Shown: positions 18,319 through 30,033, counted from the stretch's first letter. The stretch: DNA of 64,000 bases from Leuconostoc lactis (GCF_007954625.1 NZ_CP042420.1:1-64000); one strand, 5' to 3'. Made by a program: numbers and translations. The notes: generated from the sequence alone by a model not told the origin.

Positions 18319-19080
18319 AATGCCAATTTTCCGTGCGACAAATCGACCACCTTTTAGCAGCCAATTTTGCTTTGCCATAAAAACAACTGGCACTTCTTGA
18401 TACTGAATCTGATTTTTTTCCAACCAGACATCAAGTAGGCGTTCACTCAAGAAACCATAGACCCGTTGTTCATAACTATCCCACGTTTCAACATCTGCTT
18501 GCACGCGGGCCTCCACGGCAAATAAAATATCAAATAACCAATCAACATACGCATCAAATCGATCACGACGCATAATGAACATATTAAACATATGCGCCCA
18601 TGTCCGTGACATATTGCGATCAAAGGCTGCCAAATAGTCTGGCTGCTTTGTCGCGATGACCTCACGCAAAATATCAAGTGGGGCTTCGTGATGCGCATGC
18701 CGATAATGAGAATCACTGGATTCAATCCAGTAGCGCCGCTTTTTGGGTAAAATCACGTCATTTTTAGCCAACAAGTCTGTTAACTGCGCTGACGTCAAAA
18801 TTTTGGCTAAATCTTTTTGCCGGGAAAACGAAAAGAACCGGCGGTAATGGACCAAACCAATCACATCAGCGTCGCTATTGTGACGTGCCCAGTAAATTGC
18901 AGTCAATTCATTAAAATACGGATTTTTTTCAGAAATGTTGCGACCAGTATCATCTGAAATAAAGCCAGGAAACCGTTCTGCTGATAAGGCTGCACCAACT
19001 TGAATTGGCGTATAAATTGTTTGATCTGGCACCGGCACAACTTTGTGCGCTGCCATTAAAATTTGCGTTTTATTTGTCAT
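18304..19080 (-). CDS. DUF4422 glycosyltransferase-like protein
   Basis: 258 residues, DUF4422 family: AAHKVVPVPDQTIYTPIQVGAAL at the start, NPYFNELTAIYWARHN, and VIGLVHYRRFFSF. Found in capsule and exopolysaccharide loci where it acts as a putative glycosyltransferase; activity is rarely shown. It follows the priming transferase by 24 bases and ends in a terminator, so the first two genes form one transcript and glf starts anew. Confidence 0.85.
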   Translation of the reverse strand: MTNKTQILMAAHKVVPVPDQTIYTPIQVGAALSAERFPGFISDDTGRNISEKNPYFNELTAIYWARHNSDADVIGLVHYRRFFSFSRQKDLAKILTSAQLTDLLAKNDVILPKKRRYWIESSDSHYRHAHHEAPLDILREVIATKQPDYLAAFDRNMSRTWAHMFNMFIMRRDRFDAYVDWLFDILFAVEARVQADVETWDSYEQRVYGFLSERLLDVWLEKNQIQYQEVPVVFMAKQNWLLKGGRFVARKIGIGRSH

Positions 19081-19104
19081 TCATACTACCAAATACAGGC
19101 ACTT

Positions 19105-19740
19105 TTAATAGGCACCTTTAGATTTAAATATCGCAATGATATTTCGGAACACGATACTAATGTCATACCAAAAACCAGCATTCGCAACGTATTCTAATTC
19201 GATTTGTGTCCGTTCTGGATACTCGATCAATGAGCGACCACTGGCCTGCCAAAGGCCTAGCGCACCAGGCCGTACTGACAAAAACAAAGCGACTTGATCG
19301 CCATATTCTTTCAACTCTTCAGCAACAATTGGCCGAGGACCAACCAGACTCATATCCCCAATGAGCATATTCCAAAACTGCGGTAATTCATCAATTGTTG
19401 ATCGGCGTAAAAAAGCTCCAAGCTTAGTAATACGTGGATCTTCCTTCGTCGGTAGCTTATAACCATTGGCGACGTATTTGTCATACAATGCCTGGTTCGA
19501 CTTCAGGATGTCTTCTGCGTTGGGTACCATTGAACGAAATTTATAAATATCAAATGTTTTCCCGTTGCGGCCAACCCGTTGTTGCTTAAAAAATGCCGGC
19601 GACTGCGGGCTATCAACTTTTAATAAGATATAAACGATCAAAAATATCGGCGACAGTACGATCAATCCCAATAACGCAAAAACAATATCGATGCACCGTT
19701 TTGCAATTAAGTATGATCGACGTTTTGGCTTTATTTTCAA
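19105..19740 (-). CDS. Undecaprenyl-phosphate sugar phosphotransferase (priming)
   Basis: Transfers a sugar-1-phosphate, usually galactose or glucose, onto undecaprenyl phosphate to begin a surface polysaccharide. 211 residues: one N-terminal membrane helix (CIDIVFALLGLIVLSPIFLIVY) and the catalytic domain of WbaP/CpsE type (FFKQQRVGRNGKTFDIYKFRSM, KLGAFLRRSTIDELPQFWN, MSLVGPRP). The N-terminal loop region of long WbaP proteins is absent, as in the short enzymes. The start appears to be TTG; there is no better ATG. Confidence 0.92.
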   Translation of the reverse strand: MKIKPKRRSYLIAKRCIDIVFALLGLIVLSPIFLIVYILLKVDSPQSPAFFKQQRVGRNGKTFDIYKFRSMVPNAEDILKSNQALYDKYVANGYKLPTKEDPRITKLGAFLRRSTIDELPQFWNMLIGDMSLVGPRPIVAEELKEYGDQVALFLSVRPGALGLWQASGRSLIEYPERTQIELEYVANAGFWYDISIVFRNIIAIFKSKGAY

Positions 19741-19755
19741 TTTTCCAACTCACTT

Positions 19756-20544
19756 TTACAAATATTTTGCATCAAATTCCGGATCTTGACTTGTCAAGAT
19801 TTTAGGACCATCTTTCGTGATTGCTAAGGTGTGTTCATATTGTGCTGACCATGAGCCATCAAGCGTTGAAACTGTCCAGCCGTCTGCTTCCGTATCGTCC
19901 GTTTCAACTTCCCAACCACCAAGGTTAATCATTGGTTCGATGGTAATGACCATGCCTTCGCGCAAACGAACGCCATGTCCTGACTTACCATAATGTGGCA
20001 CTTGTGGATCTTCATGCATCGTTGGGCCAACACCATGGCCAATATATTGGCGCACATCGCCATAGCCATGTTCAACTTCTGTGTATTGTTGAATGGCATG
20101 CCCAATATCACCAATACGATTCCCGATAACAGCTTGGTCAATACCAAGATACATCGCCTTTTTCGTCACGTCCATCAATTGTGCGACTTCGGGTGACACT
20201 TCGCCAACTGCATAGGACCAAGCAGAATCTGAGACCGCCCCATTAAGACCAACCACTGTATCGACTTTAACAAGATCGCCGTTTTTTAATTTGAGGCCTT
20301 TACGCGGCAAGCCGTGCGCCACTTCATTATTAATACTGATAGTCGTGGCATACTTAAAGCCTTCGTAACCAATTTGCAAAGGAACACCGCCATGACTTTC
20401 AATATACTCACGCGCCTTTGTCTCAATTTCCCAAGTATCAATGCCCGGTTGAATCAAATCACGTAACATGTGATGCATGCCAGCAATAATGGCACCAGAT
20501 TGGCGCATGGCTTCAATTTCTCTTGGTGATTTTAAAGTAATCAT
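19756..20544 (-). CDS. map: Methionine aminopeptidase type I
   Basis: Removes the initiator methionine from nascent proteins. 262 residues. Metal ligands are visible in VKVDTVVGLNGAVSDSAWSYAVG (Asp pair), GHGVGPTMHEDPQVPHYG (His), VITIEPMIN (Glu) and EHTLAIT (Glu). Shine-Dalgarno AGAAGA nine bases before ATG. It precedes the priming glycosyltransferase by 15 bases, so readthrough into the glycan genes is possible. Confidence 0.95.
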   Translation of the reverse strand: MITLKSPREIEAMRQSGAIIAGMHHMLRDLIQPGIDTWEIETKAREYIESHGGVPLQIGYEGFKYATTISINNEVAHGLPRKGLKLKNGDLVKVDTVVGLNGAVSDSAWSYAVGEVSPEVAQLMDVTKKAMYLGIDQAVIGNRIGDIGHAIQQYTEVEHGYGDVRQYIGHGVGPTMHEDPQVPHYGKSGHGVRLREGMVITIEPMINLGGWEVETDDTEADGWTVSTLDGSWSAQYEHTLAITKDGPKILTSQDPEFDAKYL

Positions 20545-20662
20545 GTTTCAATATCTTCTTTCTAAATCAAAAAAGTCAAGTTAAGATCATTCTTTCAATA
20601 AGAATTACTATTCATTATACCTTTTTTTAAGCTTTTAAGCATGTCTTATTAAAATCCGTTGC

Positions 20663-20690
20663 AAAAAAAGACAACCTAATGGTTGTCTTT
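20663..20690 (-). terminator. glcK terminator
   Basis: Minus-strand stem AAAGACAACC / GGTTGTCTTT with loop ATTA and a long T-run. Confidence 0.9.
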
Positions 20691-20712
20691 GGCAGTACAT
20701 TTGAATTATTTT

Positions 20713-21672
20713 TTAGATACGTGCTAATGAAGCAGCCCCAATAACACCGGCATCATTACCTAATTCGGCCAACTTAACACGCGTTGATGTCCGAACAGTT
20801 GGGAAAGCAAATGTTTGCCAGTTCTTTTCAACACGTGCGCGCAAGAATTCACCAGCTGCAGCCACACCACCACCGATAACAACAGCTGATGGGTTCAAAA
20901 TGTTTGACATTGCCGCTGTGGCATAACCAAGATAGTAAGCCACTTTGTCCACGACTTCATTTGCCAAGAAGTCACCATCTTTTGCCAAGTCAAAGACAAT
21001 CTTTGATGTCACTTCGTCACCGTCAGAAATCAATTGCTTCAACTTTGATGAGCCAACGTAAGCTTCTGAAAAGTCTTGTGCCAAGTGAACAACACCTGTT
21101 GCTGACGCATATTGTTCCAAGCAACCGCGGTTACCGCATGTGCACAAGTAGCCATTTGGTTCAACAACCACGTGCCCAACTTCACCACCAGCACCGGCTG
21201 TCCCGTGAATTAATTGCCCGTTGGCAACCAAACCACCACCAACACCAGTACCAAGTGTCACAAATGAGACATCAGCATCATTGTTACCGGCACCCTTCCA
21301 GGCTTCACCAAGTGCAGCAGCGTTGGCATCGTTATCAAGCGTCAAAGGCAAACCAGTGCCTGCTTCGATGTCAGCCTTAACCGGTTGTTCAGTCTTCCAG
21401 TTCAAGTTGAAGGCACCCGTCACTGTACCTGCTTCACGGTTAACCGTACCAGGCGTTCCCATCCCAATACCAATCACACGTTCGCGATCCAATTGGTACA
21501 AATCAAGATGGTGATTAATTGATGCAATAATGTCTGGTACAATGTGTGACCCTTCGTCAAAAATGTTCGTCTTAATTGACCACTTTTGTTGGATTTCACC
21601 TGCATCAGTCAAGATTGCAAATTTGATTGTTGTGCCACCAAGGTCAACACCGATGAGTTTATCTTTAGCCAT
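20713..21672 (-). CDS. glcK: ROK-family glucokinase
   Basis: Phosphorylates free glucose with ATP. 319 residues from the ATG at 21672. ATP motif LIGVDLGGTTIKFAI, the ROK zinc site CTCGNRGCLEQYAS, and the sugar-binding LDNDANAAALGEAWKGAG. A GTG at 21708 would add 12 residues (MSYPIGNIHQKT). Neither start has an adjacent Shine-Dalgarno; the strong one lies 62 bases upstream of the ATG (see leader). Last gene of rhomboid-yqgQ-glcK, the usual lactic acid bacterial order. Confidence 0.95.
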   Translation of the reverse strand: MAKDKLIGVDLGGTTIKFAILTDAGEIQQKWSIKTNIFDEGSHIVPDIIASINHHLDLYQLDRERVIGIGMGTPGTVNREAGTVTGAFNLNWKTEQPVKADIEAGTGLPLTLDNDANAAALGEAWKGAGNNDADVSFVTLGTGVGGGLVANGQLIHGTAGAGGEVGHVVVEPNGYLCTCGNRGCLEQYASATGVVHLAQDFSEAYVGSSKLKQLISDGDEVTSKIVFDLAKDGDFLANEVVDKVAYYLGYATAAMSNILNPSAVVIGGGVAAAGEFLRARVEKNWQTFAFPTVRTSTRVKLAELGNDAGVIGAASLARI

Positions 21673-21682
21673 TGTTTTTTGG

Positions 21683-21743
21683 TGTATGTTGCCAATAGGG
21701 TAGCTCACTCACATGCCCTACCCAGCCGCATACATTTCCTCCT
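21683..21743 (-). promoter_or_regulatory. glcK leader: Shine-Dalgarno, 8-codon minicistron, nested hairpin
   Basis: AGGAGGAAA (21735-21743) directly serves ATG 21731, opening MRLGRACE and stopping at 21705. Its TGA overlaps the GTG at 21708, the extended glcK start, in the GTGA form typical of coupled genes. The segment also folds: outer arms TGTATG / CATACA (21683-21688 with 21729-21734) and inner arms GGGTAG / CTACCC. Either coupling or Shine-Dalgarno approximation by the hairpin could start glcK. Confidence 0.55.
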
Positions 21744-21829
21744 AAGAAATTTATTACCCATTCATTCTAACAGAAAACACTGACGATATGCAAGCGTTTT
21801 CATAGTTTTCAAAACAATTTTCATGCGCT

Positions 21830-22036
21830 TTAGTCACTAGGATTAGCGACCTCTTGTTCATGCTCATGCACTAAAATGATCTTCATTCGGGCATATTCCT
21901 GCCGGTCAATCACATTAGCTTTATACAAATTATCCACTTCTAATGCAGCCACTTCAATATCCCATAGGCGCTTTCCGACATGAATGTAAACACCAAAACG
22001 TTTGAGATACGTCAAAATATCATAAAAGTTCTTCAT
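21830..22036 (-). CDS. yqgQ: YqgQ family protein (DUF910)
   Basis: 68 residues starting MKNFYDILTYLKRFGVYIHVGKRLWDIE, with DNLYKANVIDRQEYARMKIIL; a small helical protein of unknown function that lies between a rhomboid protease and glucokinase in many Firmicutes. The ATG overlaps the rhomboid stop by four bases (ATGA), so I reject the longer frame beginning at 22195. Confidence 0.88.
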   Translation of the reverse strand: MKNFYDILTYLKRFGVYIHVGKRLWDIEVAALEVDNLYKANVIDRQEYARMKIILVHEHEQEVANPSD

Positions 22037-22722
22037 CCAATACCACCTTTTGATAACCATGTTAGGAGCACTAACAGCCCACTCACCCCAACAAGTGTCC
22101 AACGCATATACAGCGGAAACTTCCCTGAACGCCCGTAAAATCCGGCCATAACAGCAAACATAATCCCGCCAACCAGGCCACCAATATGGCCCCACATATC
22201 AACACCATTCGCACCGAACCCCATCACCAAGTTCAGTCCGACAAAGAGTAACAAGGTTTTCCCTTGTGCAAGAATTTCTGGATCATGCCGAAACTGACTA
22301 ACAAACATCAACAAGCCACCAAACAGCCCAAATAAGGCAGTGGAAGCACCAACAGACACCGTTAAGGGTGCGAAAAGATAGGACATGATATTACCCACCA
22401 CGCCACCGAATAAGTACAAGCCTAAAAATTTTCGGTGACCAAAAACCGCTTCTGCTAAGGGTCCGATAAACCAGAGCGTTAACATGTTAGTGATAATATG
22501 TAGCCAACCAGCATGTAAAAAAATCGGTGTGAGCAATCGCCAGTACTGGTGATCTATGGCAATCGCTGGTCCCCACTTGGCACCCAGCGCAACCAATAAT
22601 TGCCCGTTCGTTGTTTGCCCATGGCCCATGATGACCTCCACCCCAAACATCACGAGGCTGATGGCCACGAGGCTGACCGTTACGGGCGCTTTTTTAAATT
22701 GTATCTGAATCGCATCTATCAT
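22033..22722 (-). CDS. Rhomboid intramembrane serine protease
   Basis: Six-helix membrane protease, 229 residues from ATG 22722. The catalytic serine lies in GASTALFGLFGG and the histidine in WGHIGGLVGG; HAGWLHIITNMLTLWFIGP is the family's HxxxxHxxxN-like element. B. subtilis GluP is the homologue. No Shine-Dalgarno; a -10 box ends six bases before the ATG, inside the end of addA. Substrates unknown. Confidence 0.92.
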   Translation of the reverse strand: MIDAIQIQFKKAPVTVSLVAISLVMFGVEVIMGHGQTTNGQLLVALGAKWGPAIAIDHQYWRLLTPIFLHAGWLHIITNMLTLWFIGPLAEAVFGHRKFLGLYLFGGVVGNIMSYLFAPLTVSVGASTALFGLFGGLLMFVSQFRHDPEILAQGKTLLLFVGLNLVMGFGANGVDMWGHIGGLVGGIMFAVMAGFYGRSGKFPLYMRWTLVGVSGLLVLLTWLSKGGIG

Positions 22723-22726
22723 GTAT

Positions 22727-25700
22727 TTATTGTACACCCAAACCGACCACGCGACCAACGCTCAAGGCTACGAGCTGTGGGTCATGGAAGGTATAAGTTG
22801 GATATTCTTGTTGCAAGGCTTGCTGATATAAACGGAGCTGACCACGATAACGTTGGACTAACTTGGCCAAATCTTCTGTCATGCGATCTGGTCGAATATA
22901 ATCCGTTTTATAGTCAAAAAGCGTGATCGATTGGGTTGTGTGATCGATGAAATAACCATCAATAATCCCGTGAACCAACACCGGTGCCGAATCTGCTAAT
23001 CCTTGATAAATCTGGTTAGCTGGCATAATCATGGCAAACGTCGCTTCACGCGTTAAGGTTGCTGCATGTTGCATGACCCGCTGGGCAAATGGTGTCGCTA
23101 AGAATTGTAAGATCTGATCTAAATTAATTAAATCAGCGACTGGTTGCGTCATTCGCCCATTAGCCACTAGTTGATCCCGCAGCTCCGTCAAGGACTCACG
23201 TGTTTGTGGCACGGTAAAATCTAACAATTGCAACATTAAGTGCGTTGCCGTCCCAATTGCAGCACTAGAAGGTTGTTGCGACCCATCCGTCATAAACGTT
23301 GGTAACGTTAAATTCGCTGACACTAAATCATTGGCTGGCGATAACTGCCCATCTTCCGCCACTGTCAATGAGACCATTTGTGGGCGATCAGGATCTTCGA
23401 ATAACCGCTTCATCTCACTGACAGATTGATACGCTGCCGTCTGGGTCGCTGCCATATTTGGATACTGATAGCCCAACATCGCTTGCGCCGCCTGGAAATC
23501 TTTGGCATCATAATCTTGACTGTTCGGCGTTGCCACCTCAGTTGGCGTCGTGTTATCCGTTGGTAAATGAATCGTTGCTTCCGGTATTAAATTCACTGTC
23601 AGCTGACCCGTTTGCGTGGTTTCTGGTCCGAGAAGACGTGGTTTGTCCCCTTCGCCCAACCAAGCTTCCAACGTTGGTTCTTGTGTGCGGGCAAGAGCCA
23701 AAATTAACCAATCGAGATAAGATTTCGCCGTCAGACGTAAATCTTCGCCTAAAAATTGGCCCGTGTTATTTTTAGCCCGTTGCCATAACGTTTGTAACGC
23801 TGTGCTTTGCCCGGACTCACTAACAGACGCACTCCCGATAAGGTGTAATTGTTGTTCAGCACGGGTCAAAGCCACATACAGCAGGCGCATTTCTTCTGAC
23901 CAACTCTGGCGTTTGAGTGCTTGTTGGACGACCAATTGTTGCAAAGTTGGCATGCTTACCAAGGCATCTGGTTGTAGATAATTAATCCCAATACCGGCAT
24001 TTTTTTGCAACAAGACTTTTCCCTTTAAATCCTTGGTGTTAAAAGCTTTATCGAATTCTGGGATAAATACAATGGGGAATTCTAGCCCTTTTGAAGCATG
24101 AATGGTCATGACACGCACCGCTTGTTCGTCTGCTTCTTGGGGTGCTTCGCCCAACTGACCATCGTTTTGCTGTAATTGTTCGATATACCGGACAAACCGG
24201 AATAAGCCAGCATTGGTATTGTTTTGATAAGTTCGAGCATAAGCATAGAGCGCATGCAAATTCGCTTGCCGCTGACCGCCACCCGGCATCCCCGCCACAT
24301 AATCGAGCCACGCCGTATCATCAAAAATCGTCCAAATCAACGTCACTAAATCATTTTGAATCGCGAGTTGATGCCATTTTCCAAATTGGTCGATAATTTT
24401 TTGTGCAGCCAGATGCGTTGTTGCATAGGTTGTTAAGGCCGTCCAAAAATCATGCTGTTGATCCGCTAATCGAATCTCGGCCAGGTCATTTTCCGTTAAC
24501 CCAAACATTGGCGACCGCAATACAGCCACTAACGGAATATCTTGGTGGGGATTATCAATGACCCGCAAAACATCCAGCATGAGATAAACTTCCATGGTTT
24601 GAAAATAATTCCCCACCGCATCAACTTGTACCGGAATACCAGCGGCGCGCAGACTCGCTACTAAGTCAATATAGCCGGCCTTTGAGCGGGTCAGAATCGC
24701 AATATCCCCGTATTGTACCGGCCGCATCCCCGCCGGTGTTGCCTTACGATCATAAATTGTCGTTTCCCGCAATGCCAGTATCTTTTCAGCTACTCGGGCA
24801 TACTGGGCCTGTCGTTTTTCAAAATTTTCCACCGTCTCGTCAGCTTCTGTTGGCTCAGCTGCCTGTGCCTGCTTAGTAATAATGTCCACTGAAAAGACCG
24901 GCGGTACACTGGCTGGATAGTCAGCTTTTGGTACCAACTTAGCTTCGCCCAAATACGCAATGTCCCCTAATTTTTCATCCATGAGCTGTGTGAAAATTAA
25001 GTTGGTCATGGCCGTGACATTATTGTGTGACCGGAAATTATCGGCTAATTCAATTCGCTGATTATCGTTGTCAGCTTGCGCAAACTGTTTATATTTATGC
25101 GTAAATAGCGACGGTTCCGCCTGACGAAAACCATAAATACTTTGTTTGACATCACCAACCATGTACATATTATGGCCATTGGCAACTTGTGTCAGTAAGG
25201 TTTCTTGTAATTGGTTAATATCTTGATACTCATCGACCAAAATTTCATCAAACTGACTTTGAATCGTTTCACGGGTTGCCGTATCGGCTAATATCTCTAA
25301 TGCTAAGGCCCCTAAATCCGGAAAGTCCACTAATTGGGCAGCGCGCTTCGCATCAGTAAACGCCGTCCGAAACGTCTGGGTTACCAAAACCAACGTCGCA
25401 ACAAGCTGTTGTGAGGCGTCAGTAATCGTTTGCCACTGGCTTTGCGTGAACCGGAAAAACGTCTCCGTAAGTTGCTTTAACTGTGATTTGGCCCCAATCA
25501 CTTGGTTTTTAACCGCGACAGCTTGGGCCAAAATATCCAAAAGTTCTGGCTCATCAGCCACGCCTTTGCTGGACTTCGTTTCTAAACTCACCTTAGGTGG
25601 CTGTAACAGCACTTGGCGTAGATCATCCCATTGCGCACTAGTGGCCATTGTCTGCACTTGTTGCAAATAGTCTTGTATTGTGGCCAACGCAAGCGTTGTT

Positions 25701-26446
25701 TTCTTCAGTTCTGGCACTCCTGACACCAGAACTTGGGCATCTTGAACCGCTGCTAATAGCGGTGTGATAGTGGTTGTCAGCGTTGGTAGGATATGTTGTT
25801 GGTACAGGTCAGATTGCGTGATAGCCGTCGTCAAATCTAACTGATTGTCAGCGAGTTGAGCCAACCATGCGGCACCATCAGGGCGTGCTTCTGCAAAATC
25901 CGTGAGCTTTAAGATAATGTCTTGTAACGCATTATCTTGCCCTGGTTGCCCAAAATTATTGACCAAAGCCAAAAAATCGGCGTGATGTTCGTGGTCTTCT
26001 TCATAGAAAGCCGCCAAAACTTGCGCCAGCACATCTTGGCGCAACATATCACGTTCGGCTGTATCCGAAAGCAACCGAAACTGTGGATCCAACCCGATGA
26101 CATGATAATAATTTTCAATCAAACGCAACGCATAAGCGTCAATTGTTGAAATATTGGCTGCTGGTAAAAGTAACAGCTGTTCTTGTAAAAAGCGTTTAGT
26201 TGCCGCATCAACTGCCGGTAGCCGTTTTTCAATCGCTACTTCTAAACGTTCACGCATTTCTTGCGCGGCTGCATTAGTAAAAGTCACAATTAAAAAGTTG
26301 GTCACACTGGCCCCGTTTAAAATTTTCTGAATCAAACGTTCAATTAAAACCGTCGTTTTCCCAGAGCCCGCTGATGCGGCAACTAAAATATTGTGCCCTG
26401 TATCATCAACTGCACGTTGTTGATTAACTGTGAATGTCGTGCTCAT
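22727..26446 (-). CDS. addA: ATP-dependent helicase/nuclease subunit A
   Basis: Helicase and nuclease subunit of the AddAB (RexAB) double-strand break repair machine that loads RecA. 1239 residues. UvrD/SF1A motifs: Walker [17 protein letters not shown] (about residue 20), [14 protein letters not shown] (motif II), [15 protein letters not shown] (motif III), [15 protein letters not shown] (motif V), [13 protein letters not shown] (motif VI). C-terminal nuclease: [10 protein letters not shown] and LFDYKTDY. Shine-Dalgarno AGAGGAG; overlaps the end of addB by 23 bases. Confidence 0.95.
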   Translation of the reverse strand: MSTTFTVNQQRAVDDTGHNILVAASAGSGKTTVLIERLIQKILNGASVTNFLIVTFTNAAAQEMRERLEVAIEKRLPAVDAATKRFLQEQLLLLPAANISTIDAYALRLIENYYHVIGLDPQFRLLSDTAERDMLRQDVLAQVLAAFYEEDHEHHADFLALVNNFGQPGQDNALQDIILKLTDFAEARPDGAAWLAQLADNQLDLTTAITQSDLYQQHILPTLTTTITPLLAAVQDAQVLVSGVPELKKTTLALATIQDYLQQVQTMATSAQWDDLRQVLLQPPKVSLETKSSKGVADEPELLDILAQAVAVKNQVIGAKSQLKQLTETFFRFTQSQWQTITDASQQLVATLVLVTQTFRTAFTDAKRAAQLVDFPDLGALALEILADTATRETIQSQFDEILVDEYQDINQLQETLLTQVANGHNMYMVGDVKQSIYGFRQAEPSLFTHKYKQFAQADNDNQRIELADNFRSHNNVTAMTNLIFTQLMDEKLGDIAYLGEAKLVPKADYPASVPPVFSVDIITKQAQAAEPTEADETVENFEKRQAQYARVAEKILALRETTIYDRKATPAGMRPVQYGDIAILTRSKAGYIDLVASLRAAGIPVQVDAVGNYFQTMEVYLMLDVLRVIDNPHQDIPLVAVLRSPMFGLTENDLAEIRLADQQHDFWTALTTYATTHLAAQKIIDQFGKWHQLAIQNDLVTLIWTIFDDTAWLDYVAGMPGGGQRQANLHALYAYARTYQNNTNAGLFRFVRYIEQLQQNDGQLGEAPQEADEQAVRVMTIHASKGLEFPIVFIPEFDKAFNTKDLKGKVLLQKNAGIGINYLQPDALVSMPTLQQLVVQQALKRQSWSEEMRLLYVALTRAEQQLHLIGSASVSESGQSTALQTLWQRAKNNTGQFLGEDLRLTAKSYLDWLILALARTQEPTLEAWLGEGDKPRLLGPETTQTGQLTVNLIPEATIHLPTDNTTPTEVATPNSQDYDAKDFQAAQAMLGYQYPNMAATQTAAYQSVSEMKRLFEDPDRPQMVSLTVAEDGQLSPANDLVSANLTLPTFMTDGSQQPSSAAIGTATHLMLQLLDFTVPQTRESLTELRDQLVANGRMTQPVADLINLDQILQFLATPFAQRVMQHAATLTREATFAMIMPANQIYQGLADSAPVLVHGIIDGYFIDHTTQSITLFDYKTDYIRPDRMTEDLAKLVQRYRGQLRLYQQALQQEYPTYTFHDPQLVALSVGRVVGLGVQ
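22729..22734 (-). promoter_or_regulatory. -10 box for a leaderless rhomboid mRNA
   Basis: Minus strand TACAAT-AAATAC-ATG. A -35-like TTGGTC lies 18 bases upstream within addA. The predicted transcription start is the A of the ATG. Confidence 0.5.
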
Positions 26447-29400
26447 CTGCCGTCTCCTCTTGCAAAATCTTTAAAATGGCTGTTTTTCCCTTGGGAGATT
26501 CAGGCCGATATCGATCACCCAATGAGCGATCAAAACGTAAAATATCGGTATACGGTGTGTACTGCAAACTCCCCATTGTTGGTAACAAAGGAAATTCACC
26601 ACCTAAAATGTGGTCGCCAGCTTGTGTGATATTTTCAGCATTGTGCTGCAACAATAAGCCAAAATCGTCTGCTTCGACAAAATCGCTCGTCGCATACAAT
26701 TGCCCATCTTTCTTCTTTTTCAGCTGATAAAATAGCGCGGCCTCACCGTCATCCAGCAGTTCCAAACTATCGAGATAGTCTGGCTCCGCCACAAATAACC
26801 CACGATACTTGAAAATTTCCGGCTGCACCTGACCCGCCAACAAAGCATCAACATCGCCCTTAAAGTCGGCAATGCGACGTCGTTCCGGCGCAATTTTAGC
26901 AAAAAATGCCCCACCAATGGCTTCAACCCCAAGCGCTTCCGCATTTTTTTGTGCGGCCTGCCAATAGGTCAGCAATTGCATTTGTAACCCGTCAAAGGCT
27001 TGCGCCCAATCAAATTGTTTGCCGTTAGACTTGTAATCAATAATCGTCCCAAACACACCGTTGGGGTCTTGACGATCTAACCGATCAATTTTACCTCGGA
27101 CTTTAATTGGTCCACGTCGGCCAGAAAATTCTAGTGCTGGCAAGGCGCCCTTAACCGGAAAGCCAAAGAGTTGTTCCACTGCTTGTGGATAAGACCCATT
27201 AGCACGGGCAGCTTGCTGCAAATTTATCATGAGTTGTCGACTAATTTTGGCCAAATGATCGCGCACTGCCCGCATTTTCCCATTAGTCGCCAGTAATTGA
27301 TACACTGGCAGCGACAATTCAGCGGTCATGGCCTGTGATACAAGGTCTAATAATTCTTCTGTCGTCACATCGCGCAAACTCACCTGTCGCTGGATCAACG
27401 CGCGGATCACTTGTTCTAATACGGCATGGTATAACGTTCCCGTCTGGGCCACATTAAGTTCGTTGGTCGTCCGCTCTTTAAGCCGTAACCCATACTGCAA
27501 AAAATAAGCCAACGGATTATTATAATAACTTTCCAATTGTGAAATAGACACATTTAACTGCTGACCGAATAAGGACTGAACAAATTCAGGGCGTAAAATT
27601 TCTGTTTGGTTGCGATAATTTGGTGCGGATAACACGCGTTCTAATCGGTCTTGTTGCGTCACACTAATAGCATTTTGCAGGGCTTTAAACGCCGACGACT
27701 GTTGATAAGTAGGGATTAATTTGACTAATTCAGACAAGGTTGCTCGTGGCGTGCTTGTGTAATTTTTCAACAATGCTGCACTATCTGCTGGCACCCGTGT
27801 GATTTTGGTGACAGGTGTTTGGAACGTTGAGACGAGTCGTTGATAAAATGGCGACATATCCGCAATTTTCCCCGCACTGTCAAGGACCGGATAAGACAAA
27901 GTCACGCTGGTATTAGCAGATGATAACGCCCCATAAAATAGCAGATTTTCTTCGGCCATTTGTTGTTGCGCGGTATTTTGTAAGTATTTCGGTTGCTCAC
28001 CGGCTTGTAAGGCTGGTTGCACAATCAAACGCTCGGCATCATTAATCAAAGCCGTTGTCTTGGCTTGCGCCGGTAAGTTTGTCCGTGTCCCCCCAATAAA
28101 AAATAGATGCCGGTAGCGGTTACTTTGCACAATCCCAGCTTCCGAAATGGTCAGTTGATCTAAATGATTGGGAATCCCAGAGAATTTGGCGCCCGCAAAA
28201 CCAGCCGTCAAAATCGCTTTAAATTGCGCGAGGTCAAATACTGCATCCCCATCAATGGCGACCAATTCATCTAACGTGGCCGTGAAAAGTTGCCAAACTT
28301 CACCGCCTTGCCGCGAACGGGCGAGATCACCAGCCGCAAGATATTGATCACGCTGTGCCAAAATGGCATCTGTCACATGATACTTTTGCAACCACATGAC
28401 CAAGCCTGTTGCCGCTTCCCGCATCGTTTTAGCGTGATCAAAGCTTTCTTGTAACGCATCAAAGGCCGCCAAAATAAACCGACGTAAGGTTTCAATACGC
28501 CGATTAATCTGTTGATCTTCAGTTTCTAATGTGACATCATCCTCGGCAACTTCATCTGTCATTGTAAACAATTCAAACGGCTGGTCTAAATGCCGCCACC
28601 GTGCTTCAAACGGCTTATTGGCATAGAGATAGTTATCAAAATAACTTACCACATCAAAAAATTCAGCTTCCGGTACTAACGCTTGATCTTGAAACGGTCG
28701 CAGAAGGCTCGTTTTTAAAATTGCCATGACATTTTGGTATTGCAAGCGTTCACTCGTTGGCATGAGCAAATTCAGCAATAGCTCCACTAAAGGATGATTG
28801 GCCATTTTTTGGTCGGTATCCAAAAAGTAAGGTAATTCTAATTGCGCCATGACTTCAGGGATATGATCAGTGTAAGGCGTGAGGTCACGCACCAAAATCA
28901 AAATATCGCGCAAGTGTAAATCAGGATCTGCTAATAATAGGCGTCGAATACGTCGCCCTACTTCCTGAATCTCAACGATGGTATTTTCCGCAGCAAACAC
29001 CGACAAGTCCGATGCTGGTTGGTCGGCTTGATATGGCCGGTATTCGCCGAGATGGGTCCAAGCTGTCAATAATTGTGCACTTGTTTGACTGAGTGTTCGT
29101 CTGGTCTGTGGCTGTTCAAGTCTCACCGGCTGCTCTGCTTGCTTTGCCAAGCGCATGAGTTCTTGGGCTGTTGTCATCGGTTTGAAGAAAACATCCCCTG
29201 GTTGTTGCCGACCTAATTGGTCTCCATCACCTAACAAGGCCATTGTCACAGGGTAACGTTGCACTAGTTGTTGCACCACTTGCCATTCGGCACTCGTAAA
29301 CCCGTTGAACCCTTCAAAATAAAAGGCCACATTTTCAAGGGGATGTTGGGCCAATTGCGTCGCTAAAAATGGTAACACCTCCAAAGGTGTCATGCGGTCA

Positions 29401-29960
29401 GTGCCCATTTTTACAGCCAACGCATCGGCTACAATCGCTAAGTCTCTGAGTTTGGCGGCTAATGTCTGTCGTAAAAACGTCGCATCATCCGTTGTGTCAT
29501 TCAAAATTTGTAACAAATCTTGGGGTGTAATGCGACTAGCCCGCAACTCAACCAGTTGCGTCACTAAAGCAGCGATAAAGCCTGGTTTAGCCTGCATTCT
29601 AGCAAAAATTGGTAATTGCGGTGCATACTCACGTAAAATATCGGACACCATAATAAATAACCCAGTATTTTGCACAATATCTGGCTGCTGATTGGGCATG
29701 TCCTTGAGCAATGCCCAAGCTAAACGGGTTAAGGAATAGACTTGTAAACGGCTTTGTGCATACAAATCTGACTGAGGATCATAACCATTTTGTTGCGCCA
29801 ACCGTTGTAAAATCGCCACTTCACTATCAAATTTAACGTGGTTAGGCACGATATAATACACTGTGGTTGCTGCATCTTGCGCTAATTTTTGCTGAGCATC
29901 TGCTAATAACGCACCCCGTAAATCAGCTTGGGCATGCGCCATATAAATTGTTACCGCCAT
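26424..29960 (-). CDS. addB: ATP-dependent nuclease subunit B (RexB type)
   Basis: Partner of AddA, 1178 residues, first gene of the pair. The N-terminal part is an inactivated helicase with a weak P-loop region; the C-terminal nuclease motif is [14 protein letters not shown] followed by [11 protein letters not shown] see no cysteine cluster, so unlike Bacillus AddB it should lack the iron-sulfur staple, as in RexB of lactic acid bacteria. Shine-Dalgarno AGAGGCG. Confidence 0.92.
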   Translation of the reverse strand: MAVTIYMAHAQADLRGALLADAQQKLAQDAATTVYYIVPNHVKFDSEVAILQRLAQQNGYDPQSDLYAQSRLQVYSLTRLAWALLKDMPNQQPDIVQNTGLFIMVSDILREYAPQLPIFARMQAKPGFIAALVTQLVELRASRITPQDLLQILNDTTDDATFLRQTLAAKLRDLAIVADALAVKMGTDRMTPLEVLPFLATQLAQHPLENVAFYFEGFNGFTSAEWQVVQQLVQRYPVTMALLGDGDQLGRQQPGDVFFKPMTTAQELMRLAKQAEQPVRLEQPQTRRTLSQTSAQLLTAWTHLGEYRPYQADQPASDLSVFAAENTIVEIQEVGRRIRRLLLADPDLHLRDILILVRDLTPYTDHIPEVMAQLELPYFLDTDQKMANHPLVELLLNLLMPTSERLQYQNVMAILKTSLLRPFQDQALVPEAEFFDVVSYFDNYLYANKPFEARWRHLDQPFELFTMTDEVAEDDVTLETEDQQINRRIETLRRFILAAFDALQESFDHAKTMREAATGLVMWLQKYHVTDAILAQRDQYLAAGDLARSRQGGEVWQLFTATLDELVAIDGDAVFDLAQFKAILTAGFAGAKFSGIPNHLDQLTISEAGIVQSNRYRHLFFIGGTRTNLPAQAKTTALINDAERLIVQPALQAGEQPKYLQNTAQQQMAEENLLFYGALSSANTSVTLSYPVLDSAGKIADMSPFYQRLVSTFQTPVTKITRVPADSAALLKNYTSTPRATLSELVKLIPTYQQSSAFKALQNAISVTQQDRLERVLSAPNYRNQTEILRPEFVQSLFGQQLNVSISQLESYYNNPLAYFLQYGLRLKERTTNELNVAQTGTLYHAVLEQVIRALIQRQVSLRDVTTEELLDLVSQAMTAELSLPVYQLLATNGKMRAVRDHLAKISRQLMINLQQAARANGSYPQAVEQLFGFPVKGALPALEFSGRRGPIKVRGKIDRLDRQDPNGVFGTIIDYKSNGKQFDWAQAFDGLQMQLLTYWQAAQKNAEALGVEAIGGAFFAKIAPERRRIADFKGDVDALLAGQVQPEIFKYRGLFVAEPDYLDSLELLDDGEAALFYQLKKKKDGQLYATSDFVEADDFGLLLQHNAENITQAGDHILGGEFPLLPTMGSLQYTPYTDILRFDRSLGDRYRPESPKGKTAILKILQEETADEHDIHS

Positions 29961-30033
29961 TTACGCCTCTTTTCATCATTAACACACATCTGTGTGACGT
30001 TAATTTCTCATCATACTGTCTATTTTAGCATAC

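Noticed and set aside
22037..22195. N-terminal extension of YqgQ to 121 residues
   Set aside because: The extension reads through the rhomboid gene in another frame; the ATGA overlap and family length fix the start at 22036.
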